Origin: Chrysomallon squamiferum
Lineage: Eukaryota; Mollusca; Gastropoda; Neomphalida; Peltospiridae
Direction of reading: 5' to 3'
Assembly (NCBI GenBank): GCA_012295275.1
Contig: CM022670.1
Location: 25,136,755 to 25,174,254 of the forward strand
Length of the DNA: 37,500 bases
Shown piece by piece: positions 1 through 34,859 of the stretch. The translations under genes and the position numbers were made by a program. Each line of letters opens with the position of its first letter. Positions within the stretch are counted from its first letter, which is position 1. Under the pieces are notes generated by a model that did no database searches, had not been told where the DNA came from, and saw only the letters and a list, made by a program, of their open reading frames with translations.

Positions 1-265
1 TAAATTTCTCACTTTCTAAACTTGATGATCATTTATTGGACCGAGTCTAAATTAGATAGCAGACAGATAGAATTTAGCAGAGTCTTCTCGTTTGTCCAGC
101 AAAAAGACTAATCAAATCTGGGGAAATAAGACACGGAATTCCATCGTGTGCGAGAAAGCGAACGATCTTTCATTTGATAAACTCCATACTCACGAAAAAA
201 TATCCATTAGATCTGGTTTAAGTCTGAATAAGACTTTTATATACATATATATATATATATATAAA

Positions 266-320
<55 letters not shown>

Positions 321-404
321 GAAAAACAAATATATGTTTTTAAATATAAAATAAAAATAAAAACCAAAAAAAAAAAAAAAAAATAATAAAAAAAAATATC
401 ACAG
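1..404 (+). promoter_or_regulatory. Upstream flank and presumed 5' UTR of Phox2
   Basis: The sequence directly before the start codon is dominated by (TA)n and A-runs (241-313 and 366-396). TATA-like strings are therefore everywhere and cannot be assigned as a TATA box. Bases 1-235 are non-repetitive with no recognisable motif. An AG just before the start codon (403-404) resembles an acceptor but has only A-rich sequence upstream. The core promoter probably lies here or beyond the left edge of the window. Confidence 0.35.
241..313. repeat. (TA)n - A-run - (TA)n compound microsatellite
   Basis: Dinucleotide TA repeats flank a run of about 20 A residues, roughly 90 bp upstream of the Phox2 start codon. 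The TA blocks are self-complementary and likely unstable. Confidence 0.95.
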
Positions 405-24001
<23,597 letters not shown>

Positions 24002-24521
24002 AAAAAAAAAAAAAAAAAAAAGATTCATAAATGAACCAAAAAAAAAAAAAAAAAAAAAGTAATAAAAAAAAAATCGCTAAAAGCATGTGAGAGAAGAAAG
24101 TAGACAAAATAGAAAAAAAAAAAAAAAAAAAAAAAAAAATGAAAAAAAAAAAAAAAAAAATGAAATAGAAGAGGAAGACATTCTGAAAGTATTTTATGCT
24201 TTATGGTTGTGTTTAGTGAACTGGATTATTAAGATATAACAATATGCATGTCATTCAAGACAATTATCTCTCTTTAGCAAGTTTTTTTTTTTTTTTTTAA
24301 AATTATTATGTTAACGACAAAAACGACTCCGTTAAATGTGTTACAAATTTTAAAATTATAGAAAAAAGGGACAACGAAGAAGATAAAAATAATACTTTTC
24401 TATAACAATGCAGGATGATATTTAAAAACTCCAGCTGGATGTTCAAGCACGGAAGCTGTGGCGTGAAATCAGATACTCAGAGCTAGTCTAAGACAAATTG
24501 CATCCTTGTCCAAGAACTATA

Positions 24522-24527
24522 AATAAA
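24522..24527 (+). terminator. AATAAA polyadenylation signal candidate 1
   Basis: Canonical hexamer about 520 bases after the stop in otherwise unique sequence. In AT-rich DNA the hexamer is common by chance. Confidence 0.4.
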
Positions 24528-24949
24528 ACAGTATTAAATTCTTCAAACATTTACGTTTATTCAGCAAGGATCTCTGTTACGAATGCATGCTTATGAAGAT
24601 GTTTTTATTTTAAAAGTAGGCTATTGATGTTTTGTGTTTGTATGTAACTGTATCTTATGAGTTTGGTCAGGATCTTCCAGTCAGGTATAAATCTCAGTGT
24701 ACATCATTATATTTGGAATACATTTCTTTTAATATGACTTCCAACATTTGCCATATTGTACATAAAACACTGTTCATATCAGTATTATTTGAAAATAGAT
24801 TCACAGTATTAAAAAAACTTTTCATCCTGTACTTTGTTATGTATTTTGGAAACACCGACTCGTATATATATGTAATATAATGTTTAGTATTGAAAACATG
24901 GGTAAAACGAATAATTAATTATATTTCACGTAATTCTGACTCCTGGTCG

Positions 24950-24959
24950 TGTAAATAAA
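24950..24959 (+). terminator. AATAAA candidate 2 overlapping a Pumilio-type element
   Basis: TGTAAATA (24950-24957) matches the Pumilio consensus TGTANATA and overlaps AATAAA at 24954-24959. Either or both may be functional at the end of the Phox2 3' UTR. Confidence 0.4.
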
Positions 24960-25284
24960 ATTTAACATCAGAGACTTCGTCTACAAAAGAACATTTGCAT
25001 CATACGTCATTAACAATACAGCAAAATAAAACAACAAACAAAGCAAAAAAAAATCCTTGTACTTTACAAACACACGTATCTGATATATGTATGTATGCAT
25101 GTATGTATGTATTTATGTGTGTGTATGTTTGTGTGTCTATATATTTCAGATGTATATTTATGTATATTGTGCTTTGCTCGTTTTTAAATTTATAAAAATA
25201 ATCCGAAAAGGTCGAAAGGAAAAGAGAGAATGATAAAGAGAAACAAAGAAAGAAAAAGAGACAAACAGATAGATAGTCAGTCAA

Positions 25285-25286
<2 letters not shown>

Positions 25287-25367
<81 letters not shown>
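25287..25367. repeat. (GA)n microsatellite
   Basis: About 40 GA copies. Confidence 0.98.
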
Positions 25368-25369
<2 letters not shown>

Positions 25370-26397
25370 TACATATATTTTTTACCATAAAATTATATTT
25401 TGCTATTACAGCTAAGGCATTTTCCCCAATTCAGCTTCCTGTTAAATTTGGCTATTTACAAAATATTGACATTAAAGAGTATTAATTAAGATGTCTGATG
25501 CACTGTTTTGTATGCAGTAACAAAGAAAGAGATGCCAGTGATTCTAGTCATTATTACGCATACGAAACAGAAAACCCTCAGACAAAAACAAACAATACAA
25601 TACATTGAATTACGATGACCAAACCAGATTTTTCATTCCTTCTAAAGTAATTAACAATAAAGACAGAAGAGAAATGAAATACTATTTATTATATTATTAT
25701 AGTTATTGTTATTGTTATTATCATTATTTTAAATCATTAGAACTGAAAGATTTTTTTCTATATAGAGATAAAAGAAGAAGAAAAAGAAAAAAAAAAGATT
25801 TCAGGTTTGTCTTCTTTTTCCATTCTTTGTAAAAATTTCTTGTTTCTGGTTTGTCTGGCATTTTTATATATTTCTACCTCACCATTCGACATGCAAATTT
25901 GCACTGATTAAAACTATCGTGATATATAGATTTTTGCACAAAGAGACCCAAAATAAATAAATAATAAAAATAAATAAACAAAGACAAAGAAACAAATAAA
26001 AAAAAAAAAAAAAATCTCCTCATCAAACCAGCCTCAACAGAATTTTTTTTTTTTCATGTCGAAAGATTTATTTAAATTTTGCAACCTTTTTCTGTATTAT
26101 GAACTGTTTATAATTTAAAGATAAGCATAACATTTATTATCAGAAATGAGTTAATTTATAGATTTCCATCAGAAATAAATAAATAAATAAATAAATAACT
26201 TAAAATTAAAATAAAACGCAATAAAAAGATAAATAATAAATAATGACAAACTTAAAAAATAAATTACAGAACGAAGAAAATTTTTTTAATAAAACGAAAT
26301 ATTTGCAATTAAATACAAAGGAACTGAAGTATATATATATATTTTGCCTTTGTGAAATTTCATATATTTTTACCAATGTCAGCTGAAATAGTTTTCA

Positions 26398-26398
<1 letters not shown>

Positions 26399-26455
<57 letters not shown>
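26399..26455. repeat. (AAT)n microsatellite
   Basis: About 19 AAT copies. Confidence 0.96.
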
Positions 26456-26456
<1 letters not shown>

Positions 26457-26656
26457 GTTTTCTTCCTATGGAATGTGGGAGTAACAAAAAAAAAAAAGTT
26501 AAAAAAAAAAAAAAAAAAAAATTAAATGAAAAAACCCCTCATTTTGCACGTCATTAATGTGAATCCATTAATATTGTCATCAAGAAGAACTGTGCTAACT
26601 TCAAAACTTGATTCACCCCAGTCTTCCTTCTCTATGTTGTAAAACAATCCAATCTG

Positions 26657-26657
26657 C

Positions 26658-26694
<37 letters not shown>

Positions 26695-26705
26695 TTCCAA
26701 AAAAG

Positions 26706-26740
<35 letters not shown>
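26657..26740. repeat. (AAT)n followed by a 35-base A-run
   Basis: AAT block at 26657-26693 and A-run at 26706-26740. Confidence 0.95.
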
Positions 26741-26742
<2 letters not shown>

Positions 26743-27339
26743 AATAGATTTAAAACAATCAATTAAAATTTAATAAAATAAAACTGAATCAGTGAATTAA
26801 ATAAAATAAATAAACAGACAAAAGAATGAACGACCATGCAAACGAACGACAGAACAGTGAACATAAAATCTGTATACAAATAAATTCACATGCATCAAAT
26901 ATGCTTTACAAACTGACGGAAAATGCAAGCATTTTCCTATAAATCTTTATTCCACTACACCCCACGGGAATAACATAACAAAGTGAAACGAGTCCAAAAA
27001 CAGACTTCTATTATACCCTGAAGAAGTTAGCCGAATTAAATCCTAACAATAAAGTGTGTAAGAATTGTTTATATCGAATCGTTTTGTTTGAATTGATGCT
27101 GAAGTAATTGTTTTGACTGAGGAGAACTGAAATACTGATAGCCGCAGGTCCTTCGCGACGTGAGATTGAATTTTCACCAGTTTCTGCCACTGTTTTAACT
27201 TTTAGCAAATTTACAAATGTCTTCACGTGAAAATTTCATTAGTAAATACTTGATTAAATAACACAATCAGCCAGCGTTGATAACAAAGAAAAGTAAAAGT
27301 GTCTTAGGATTAAATTTAAAATACATTTTCACCATTACT

Positions 27340-27545
27340 GTTGCTATTAGAATAACAGCAAGATCAACAACGGCGATAACAATGACTACTACTACTGCTA
27401 GTAGTGGTACTACTGTTATTACAATTGCCACTACTACTCGAAAATAACAATCACAACACAAATCACCCCACCACCACAAACACCACCAGTAAACACTACC
27501 ACCACCAACAACAACAACTACAGCTACTACTTCCACCGTTTCAAC
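27340..27545. repeat. Degenerate ACT/AAC/CCA triplet tract
   Basis: Loose triplet periodicity with ACT, AAC, CCA and CAC units and little exact repetition. Probably an aged microsatellite. The Val/Gly/Trp-rich minus-strand frame is an artefact. Confidence 0.75.
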
Positions 27546-27864
27546 TATGATAGACAGATTGTGTTGCTGTTATAAAAATAATAATAAATAAAAATTCGGG
27601 CTTTTAGATAAGACAAAAACTGAAAATATAAACAGCTAAAGCATGCTCAGCGAAAATTCAGTTCAGATTCCTGAGGGTCGCTTGCTTCAGCTCTCTACTG
27701 CAGAAATCCGTTAGTAATATTAATACTGTTGAATTGAGTTTAAATAAATATTCATTCAATGACTTTTCAACAAATACTATTACGATAGTAATGACTTTAT
27801 TAACAGTATTTAATGATAACAGCGGTAATAGTAATATTAGTAATAATTAAACAAAAGCCATGGA

Positions 27865-27902
<38 letters not shown>

Positions 27903-27925
27903 TATTAATAATAATAATAATAATG

Positions 27926-27974
<49 letters not shown>

Positions 27975-28106
27975 TGATGATGATGATGATGATGATAATA
28001 ATAATAATAGTATTATTATTATTATTATTATTACTATTATAATGATGATGACCATAATAATAATGATGATGGTAGTAATAATGATGACGATGATGATGAT
28101 AATACA
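27865..28106. repeat. (AAT)n(GAT)n(ATT)n compound array
   Basis: AAT units with occasional GAT, a GAT block at about 27972-27995, then an ATT block that is complementary to the AAT part, then mixed GAT units. Confidence 0.95.
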
Positions 28107-28780
28107 TTTAAGTACAATTATTATTTATTAAATTATACTAAATTAACAAATAAGTGAATTAGTAGTAGTGTAGTAGTAGGAGGAGGAGTAATGATAAATT
28201 TAAGTACAGAATATTATAAATTCAATTATACTAATTGAACAAACGTAATTTACATATCAATATTTTAAAAAATTATTGAGGAAATTACAAAATTCATAAA
28301 ACAATATAAAATAAATGAAATACTAATGCTATTTATATACGACATTATTTTATTAAAATTATATAAAATTATTTTCACATGCGAAACAATAATATGTAAT
28401 ATTATCGTCATTTAGATAAAAAAAATAATAAATGATAAAATAAATAAATAAATAAATAAGAAATATACAAATAAATAAATAAATAAAAACAAAATTAAAT
28501 AAATAAAAACCATAAAGAAATTATAATGTTTCAAATTAAATAAGAAATAAATAATTTCATGGAACAGTTCTAAAATAAGTATTTTAATACACTTTTTAAA
28601 AAAGATATTTAAAATGTTTATAAAAATAAACGTTTTTTACAAGTTAAAGTGTTTAGAAATTTTTTTTCACTTTTTTTAGTTTTATCGTTTATACTATATT
28701 AGATGTTCTTTTAAATTTATCTTAGGATATTTCTAAAACTTAGATCCATTCCTGAGTTTAAAAAGTTTAATTTCATTTTA

Positions 28781-28781
28781 A

Positions 28782-28825
<44 letters not shown>

Positions 28826-28893
28826 GATATTATGATGATGGAAATGCCACTGCTGCTTATGATAATGTTAATAATAATAATAATAATAATAAT

Positions 28894-28925
<32 letters not shown>
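28781..28925. repeat. (AAAT)n ... (AAT)n(AATC)n
   Basis: AAAT block at 28781-28823, AAT block at 28869-28896, AATC block at 28893-28924. Confidence 0.95.
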
Positions 28926-28928
<3 letters not shown>

Positions 28929-28983
28929 ACTACTAATAATAATAAAACGATAAACGAACGAATGAATAATATTATTATACTTT

Positions 28984-29014
28984 ATTTTATTTATTTATTT
29001 ATTTATTTATTTAT
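28984..29014. repeat. (TTTA)n microsatellite
   Basis: About seven TTTA copies, the reverse complement of the AAAT block 160 bp upstream. Confidence 0.93.
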
Positions 29015-29039
29015 TTTTTTTTGCAAGGGTGCGTGTGTG

Positions 29040-29690
29040 TTTTATATTTAATTGTCTTGACGCCCATTAGCTGCAAACAAACGACGGGAGGGCGAACTGT
29101 TTTTTTTTTTTTTTTTTTTGCATTCCTTCAACAAACTCCGAATTTAACCAGATGACAGCATTTGGCCTCTTCGGAACGAAACTCGATTTATTTGCAATCA
29201 GTGAACAAAATATACATTTGTCCATTGTATTCGCTCACATCAAAGCATTTCTGCGAAAGCCTGGAGATTTGAATGAGACGCGATAGTTGTCTGCCGAAAC
29301 AAGGGATTAATCTCCGGCACGTGCACCCGTGGGGGGGCAGTCGCGCGCGTCTCGGCGGCCCCTCCACGAGAGCAGCGCGAGGAAAGCAGGTGGCCGGGGC
29401 CGCTACGTTGCCCGCTATGTAAGTTTAATCATTTTTGTTGTCGGCTAATCGGGTTAAAATCGATCGGAATCCGCCAATAATGAGGTTGTAGATTTCCCCG
29501 GCGAATTTCGCAAACACCGTTGACGAGTCTTCTGACACGGAGTTTTCAAACGCTCGTCGATTTTTAAATTATCCAAGTTTTCCCGAACAAACATATATCG
29601 AAAGCGCGTGATATACGGTCCCAAACTGCGCCTTGTTCGGTGCAAAGCGAGCGCCGCGAGACGAAGGCTTTTTACGTGTGAAGTTTTCCT
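29040..29690. promoter_or_regulatory. GC-rich, CpG-containing island downstream of Phox2
   Basis: Strikingly GC-rich core at 29310-29415 (GGCACGTGCACCCGTGGGGG and GGCGGCCCCTCCACG) in otherwise AT-rich DNA. Includes a CACGTG E-box at 29318-29323 and a CAGGTG E-box near 29388. A sequence resembling a splice donor (CTAT|GTAAGT) lies near 29418. It could be an enhancer, a CpG-rich promoter, or a noncoding first exon. No coding frame is recognisable. Confidence 0.45.
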
Positions 29691-29698
29691 AGCAGAAG

Positions 29699-29717
29699 AT
29701 ATATATATATATATATA
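29699..29717. repeat. Short (TA)n run
   Basis: About nine TA copies just after the GC-rich island. Confidence 0.85.
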
Positions 29718-30121
29718 GTGCGCGAAATAATTTCAGGCAGTCGATGGAAATTGCACTCTTATTCAAACATTTGACATCCAGAGGAATTGGATTATAAATA
29801 TTTATCGATAGTGTCATGATAATAATAATAATTATTATAAATCGATACATTTTTCAAAACGAAATGATAAAACGTTATTTAAATCTTGTTGGATGTCACA
29901 TTCGGACCAAATATTCATTTAAATATTTAAATTTTAATTACTTGTATATAATATACGTTAATGTGTTTGGCAATTGCATTTGAATTATCAAGGTAGGGTT
30001 ATTTGTTAAAGCAGCTTGATTACAATTAAAATTAATGATATCAAATGATCCACGTTGCCTACACGAGGGATTATAATTGTACTGGGTAATCGTTTTCTTT
30101 AAGTATGTGCATCTCATCTAA

Positions 30122-30127
30122 TCTCTC

Positions 30128-30222
<95 letters not shown>

Positions 30223-30260
30223 TTTTGAGAGATAGATCAAGAGAGAGAGACAGAGAAAAA
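30122..30260. repeat. (CT)n(GT)n followed by GA-rich inverted segment
   Basis: CT block at 30122-30192, GT block at 30192-30220, then GAGAGA-rich sequence at 30226-30260 able to pair with the CT block. Confidence 0.95.
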
Positions 30261-30897
30261 GTCAGAGGCACTGGAAGAGAGAATGTGAATACCTAAATGT
30301 GTTTAAATGATTTTATTATATAAAATTTATTGTTAGTTTGTCTGTATAAGCCACTTCAATGTTTTTAGCATTAAAAAAGATATTAAGTAGGTTTTATGTT
30401 ATAGAAAATAATTTTTGTGTAAGAAATATACTATAAATATACCAAGTTTTACTTTTTCAATGGATTCATTCTCTCATTTGCATTTATTATACTACATTTA
30501 TATTTGAAATCAATCATTTTCTTTTTGTTGTTTATAAGCTGTTGAACTAGAGATTAATTTTTCAAGGTATCTTTGTTTAAAATCTTGGAAATGTAATTTT
30601 GATAAAATACATGAAAATAATAAAATTAATTCTGTGATACTGAGCGTATTATATTTTATTTCAGAATGTTTGTACCAGCCCCTATCTCTGTGAGAAGATA
30701 ATGAAAAGCCATGAAATATAACAACAAGTAACAAACAATTCTCACTTAAAGAAAAAGTTAAACGGATAGATGTTTAGAATACAAGCTGTAGGATGTCCCA
30801 ATATGTGATAACATTACTGTCTGCCAGTAGATTGTGTTATTAAAATTAATTTATTTTTGTATATACACTTTGGGATGATCTGATATGTTCACTGGTA

Positions 30898-30958
<61 letters not shown>

Positions 30959-31328
30959 GCTACTGCAACTTCAGTTACATTTGCTACTACTTATATTACC
31001 ACTACTATTGCTACTACATTTGCTGTCACTACTAAAAAGAAGTATATTACTGCTAATATTTCCACTACTATTTGCTGTCACTACTAAATTAATATTAATA
31101 TTACCATAACTACTTCTTTTATTACTACTACTGCTATTACTGCCTCTATTAATATTATACTCTTAATATTACCATAACTACTTCTTTTATTGCTAATACT
31201 AATATTACTACCGCTACTACTATTAGTTTTATTAGTCCCCTGTTATTATTGTTGTAATACTACTACTACTTCTACTACTAATATTACTTCTGCTACTATT
31301 ACTATCATTACAACTATTATTATTGCTC
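30898..31328. repeat. (ACT)n and degenerate CTA/TTA-rich array
   Basis: Pure ACT at 30898-30958 followed by about 370 bp of degraded ACT/ATT triplets with internal duplications: a 29-bp unit at 31095-31123 and 31163-31191, and an 18-bp unit at 31019-31036 and 31071-31088. Confidence 0.92.
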
Positions 31329-31479
31329 CATGAATATTACACCACTAATACAAACATATCTCGTATCCTTATTTTTTTGCACCGTTATAACAAAAAGTTA
31401 CAGCTTCGTACTGATCCTGGAAGTAAATTTATTTCCACCACATAAAAGTGTTTATCAAAGAGAGAAACACACACAGAAA

Positions 31480-32180
31480 TGGAAGCATCAGAAAGTTGCG
31501 ACGCGGAAAATTGCAGGTCAATATAGTATGATCAAAGATTATGGCAGAAGAACTGCAATTTCAGCTGGATGAATAATTCAGAGGATTCTCAGCTCTTATC
31601 GTTCGCACAGCTCATCCACAAATGGACTGCCAGTCGTTTGTTACAATACCGTAAGGGCGACAGCACTCCCAGAGCAAACGAAAGGTGACAAATTTTATGT
31701 CGTAAATAGATTTTCTCGTTTGCCTTTTCATCGCGAGGTGTTACGAACACCCCGGCGCTTGGCGCTCAATTTACATTCGTATGAAAACTTAATGCAACTC
31801 GAGTGATCTCAACTGGCTTTTAACGGTCACTATACACTTCGTTCAGAACACCCAGTTACACGAGAACCAAGGGAAGTCCAAGAGGGGTTTTGTTCTTTAT
31901 GCTTCTTGGGCGCGTGCAAAAATGTAGACAGTCTGATCAGTTACCTTTTTCCGTTGATATCTTTTCCAGTTCACGTATCTCATAATATGTAATTTTAACA
32001 GACATTCTTTCTCATTTTACAAAGTCTGCAGATTACGTAAGTTTCCATGAAACACGTCGCCAAAGCGGCTTATGGCAAGAACGATGTGACTTTACGCATT
32101 TTCTTTAGAGTTTTCTTACAGATGCAATGGCTGCCCTAAAGACCCGATGGCGTGCGTTATCTCAATGGTTAGAACACAGG
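31480..32180. promoter_or_regulatory. Non-repetitive island downstream of Phox2
   Basis: Mixed-composition sequence containing the perfect inverted repeat GGTGTT-ACG-AACACC at 31737-31751 followed by GGCGCTTGGCGC. No convincing open frame. Candidate regulatory element; it could serve Phox2 or another gene outside the window. Confidence 0.38.
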
Positions 32181-32480
32181 TTAAGGTCGTAAAATAAGTT
32201 TCTGTTGTGTAAAATGAAGTTTCCTTTATCTTGTCTGTAATTATTTCCTTTTTAAAAAGATTCCTTGCTGTTTAAAATGAAAAACAGCCCATCGCTTGAC
32301 GGCAGTGAGTTTAAGGAAAACAAGAGTCAGAACTGAAGGAGAAATAATAGCAATAACAACAATAATAATGATAATAAAAATAAATATAAAAAAATAAATA
32401 AATAAATAACATACCATGATATAAAAATAATATAAAATATCAATAGACGTAATATAACAGAATAAACTGAGTAAAAATAT

Positions 32481-32483
32481 GAT

Positions 32484-32503
<20 letters not shown>
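32481..32503. repeat. (TA)n run
   Basis: About 11 TA copies. Confidence 0.9.
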
Positions 32504-32514
<11 letters not shown>

Positions 32515-32548
32515 AAAAGAACAGCTCACAAACACCATGCAGATATGT

Positions 32549-32594
<46 letters not shown>
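32549..32594. repeat. (GT)n microsatellite
   Basis: About 23 GT copies. Confidence 0.96.
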
Positions 32595-32596
<2 letters not shown>

Positions 32597-32804
32597 TGTC
32601 ATCATTTATTTATAATAAAATAGCAATACATTATTTTTATGAAACGTTGAAAACGTGAAAGAAAACGAATCTACAGATAAGGGAGATAACTGTTTTTCTA
32701 TAAGAATAGATGAATTATCGACCGTATTATTAATGACAGATAGTATAAACTTTAGAATTAATTTCAAGCCACTGAATCGCAGATATTTGTCACACTTTTA
32801 TTGC

Positions 32805-32807
<3 letters not shown>

Positions 32808-32835
<28 letters not shown>
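32808..32835. repeat. A-run
   Basis: About 28 A residues followed by a short TA run. Confidence 0.93.
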
Positions 32836-32839
<4 letters not shown>

Positions 32840-33904
32840 TATTATGTAATGGGACATTATTTTGAATTGTCCTTCTGAAACAGATAATGCTGTTGGAAAA
32901 TTAATTTTCATTAAGTAAGTGGTTAAATTTAACTTTTTAATTTTAATTTGGTATTTCTTTCAAAAAAAAAAGTACATATATACATATGTGTTAGTGTGTG
33001 TGGGTGTGTTTGTATGGATGTGTCTCTCTGTGTGTGGGTATACAGACATTTACATACACAGATTATAGATATATATAAAAATCCATAAAATGAAAACGCC
33101 ATATTTATGGAGACAATTTTTGAACATGAATTTCATTAAAAAGGGTTGCAAGACAAATAAATAATTAAATAACCGGCAAAAATAGAGGAATTGTAGAAAT
33201 ATTTTAGTTTTTATTACAATTGTTCTTCTTTTTCTTTTTTTCTTTTATTTTTGAATTCCTTGCCTATTTATTTATTTAAACAGATTTTAATTTAAGGAAA
33301 ATGTAACTGTAAATGGCTGCCTTTTCTTTATATTATAAATACAACAAACATTCATTCTCTAAAGATTATTTTCATATATGGTTAGAATGCATGTAAAATT
33401 TATGGACTACATTACTTTAAAGGTTAACGCTTTGAAATAATTTTTTATTACTGAATTAATTTATCGTTCCCTGTAGGCAATAAATATTATAAATTTATAA
33501 AGAAAAGGTAAATGAATCCGATAGAAGATTTAATAGTTTCTTTGCAGGATCTAAAACCCCCAACAGACTGAATTTCTTCGCTTAAAACGTCTTTTAAATT
33601 TCGTCTTTTAAAATGCAGAGGTAATAAATAATAAATTTAATAAAACGTTGTAAATCTGATTTCATCAAATACGGATAGGTAACTGAATAAATGTTGAAAA
33701 TTAATTTATAATGCATAAATGGTAAAGACTTGAGCAGAAAAAAAAAAAAAAATAATAATAATAAAAATTAAAAAACATTTTAAAAAAAGTATCGTAATTT
33801 GATTGGATGGTTTACAACTATTATTTTAACTTTATTAATAAAGAAACAGAAAATAAGTTTTTATCAAGCGCTAGTTTGACCGACAGGTAGATTCAGAGTT
33901 AACA

Positions 33905-34797
33905 ATGTTTGTGTTGTTTAATTACTGTGTGTCGGGAAGACCACGCTTACACTGCTACATTTTACTTTTAATTTCTCTTTTGATCAGTGCGGCTCAAATA
34001 ACCCCAAAGACTAAAATCCGCAACCGAAAACTGATTTTCTGTGCTGTCATTAGTGTCCAAACCAACGGTAACACTTTCTATTTTGACGACGGAACCAATG
34101 AATGCTATTTAGGCGAGATCACGGACTCTCGCAGCCTGGATACAGTTTCTACATGGAACAAAATTATTTCGAACGATGGAGAATATCAAACGGCTGTTTT
34201 CAAAAAGTCTGCACGCTCACGTAAAGGCTGTTTTCTCAAATATCTTCAAGGGGTATATCACAAGGAATATCTAAAAAATAAAATTCGGTTTATGTTTTTT
34301 GATTGTGTCGAAACAGTTGTGTCCTTTCTTTGCTTTAACGTCGGATCTTGGGATGGACTGGACACGTGCTACAAGAAAACAGATCGGAAGACTTACAAGA
34401 ATTTGGAACTGTTTATCAAAGGACGCCTCCGAGTTGGATCGTTCGTTAATTTTATGGGCCACGGAAATTTATAAAATGTCGGTTAAATCTGATCCGTTCA
34501 AATAACGACATGCAATTTGAAATGCTACTGAACTACGAAGAAAAAGGTAACAAGATATTATATTCTTTTAAAAATTCAAAGAATACGAAACGTGAAGATA
34601 TGCAGAACGGCACAGTGAGGACTGATTCGTCGGGAGAAAATCTGAACGTGACAGTCACAGTGCTGGAAACGAAGTATAAGATCTCATTCAATTCGGGGAC
34701 GTCACGAGAATACCCACACGAAGCTGACTTTCAGGAAGTACGGAAAGCTAAATTCGAAAGCCAAGTTCCATTTGAGAACATTTTCGTTTATTTTTAA
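33905..34797 (+). pseudogene. Intronless secreted lectin-like gene, frame-broken (PAN-like then galectin-like)
   Basis: Two open stretches in different frames abut: 33905-34474 (189 aa) and an open frame from about 34450 to 34797. The first has a hydrophobic signal-like segment (about residues 17-31, CYILLLISLLISAAQ) and then CAVISVQTNGNTFYFDDG...CYLGEI, which resembles the second half of a PAN/Apple module. It ends with ELFIKGRLRVGS. The second reads KFIKCRLNL...DMQFEMLLNY, then GENLNVTVTVLETKYKISFN...EYPHEADFQEV, a beta-strand pattern like a galectin carbohydrate-recognition domain, though the usual HFNPR and WG..E residues are not evident. The break lies between 34450 and 34471. No introns are needed. 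GC content is above its surroundings, and AATAAA follows at 34843. It could be a retrocopy, a decayed gene, or an intact gene with a sequencing indel. Family assignment is tentative. Confidence 0.45.
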
Positions 34798-34842
34798 GAT
34801 CGTTTTCCTTCAGCGGCTACACCACAAAAGAAATAACTTATT

Positions 34843-34848
34843 AATAAA
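34843..34848 (+). terminator. AATAAA after the lectin-like unit
   Basis: Canonical polyadenylation hexamer 46 bases after the last stop of the lectin-like unit. No poly(A) tract follows that would show a recent retrocopy. Confidence 0.4.
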
Positions 34849-34859
34849 ATATTGAAGTA

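Larger units (their letters stand above)
24002..24980 (+). other. Presumed Phox2 3' UTR
   Basis: The first 160 bases after the stop are dominated by A-runs (24002-24021, 24038-24058, 24113-24139, 24142-24160). Then about 800 bp of unique, U-rich sequence follows with AATAAA at 24522 and 24954. Open frames here are short and unrelated to known proteins. The true 3' end is not determinable from sequence alone. Confidence 0.55.
24980..29040. other. Repeat-rich intergenic sequence
   Basis: AT-rich DNA with long (GA)n, (AAT)n, A-run and (AAAT)n blocks. A moderately complex stretch at 26880-27240 contains no recognisable gene. Confidence 0.6.
32180..33880. other. AT-rich intergenic sequence
   Basis: Contains (TA)n at 32481-32503, (GT)n at 32549-32594, an A-run at 32808-32835 and loose TGTG/ACAT words near 32980-33070. 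I see no gene. Confidence 0.6.

Noticed and set aside
395-404. Acceptor-like ATCACAG directly before the start codon
   Set aside because: Preceded by A-runs with no pyrimidine tract; a 5' noncoding exon cannot be supported from sequence alone.
24632-24880. 82-aa open frame in the 3' UTR
   Set aside because: No family resemblance, within presumed UTR, and composition like the surrounding UTR.
27267-27536. Val/Gly/Trp-rich minus-strand frame
   Set aside because: Follows a degenerate ACT/AAC/CCA triplet tract; no domain.
32150-32200. TCTCAATGGTTAGAAC resembling a tRNA A-box, possible SINE
   Set aside because: No B-box (GGTTCGA) at the proper distance, no tail or target duplication; I cannot support a SINE.
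34299-34505. 68-aa third-frame open stretch inside the lectin-like unit
   Set aside because: Overlaps the better-supported frames; the domain-like features lie in the other two frames.
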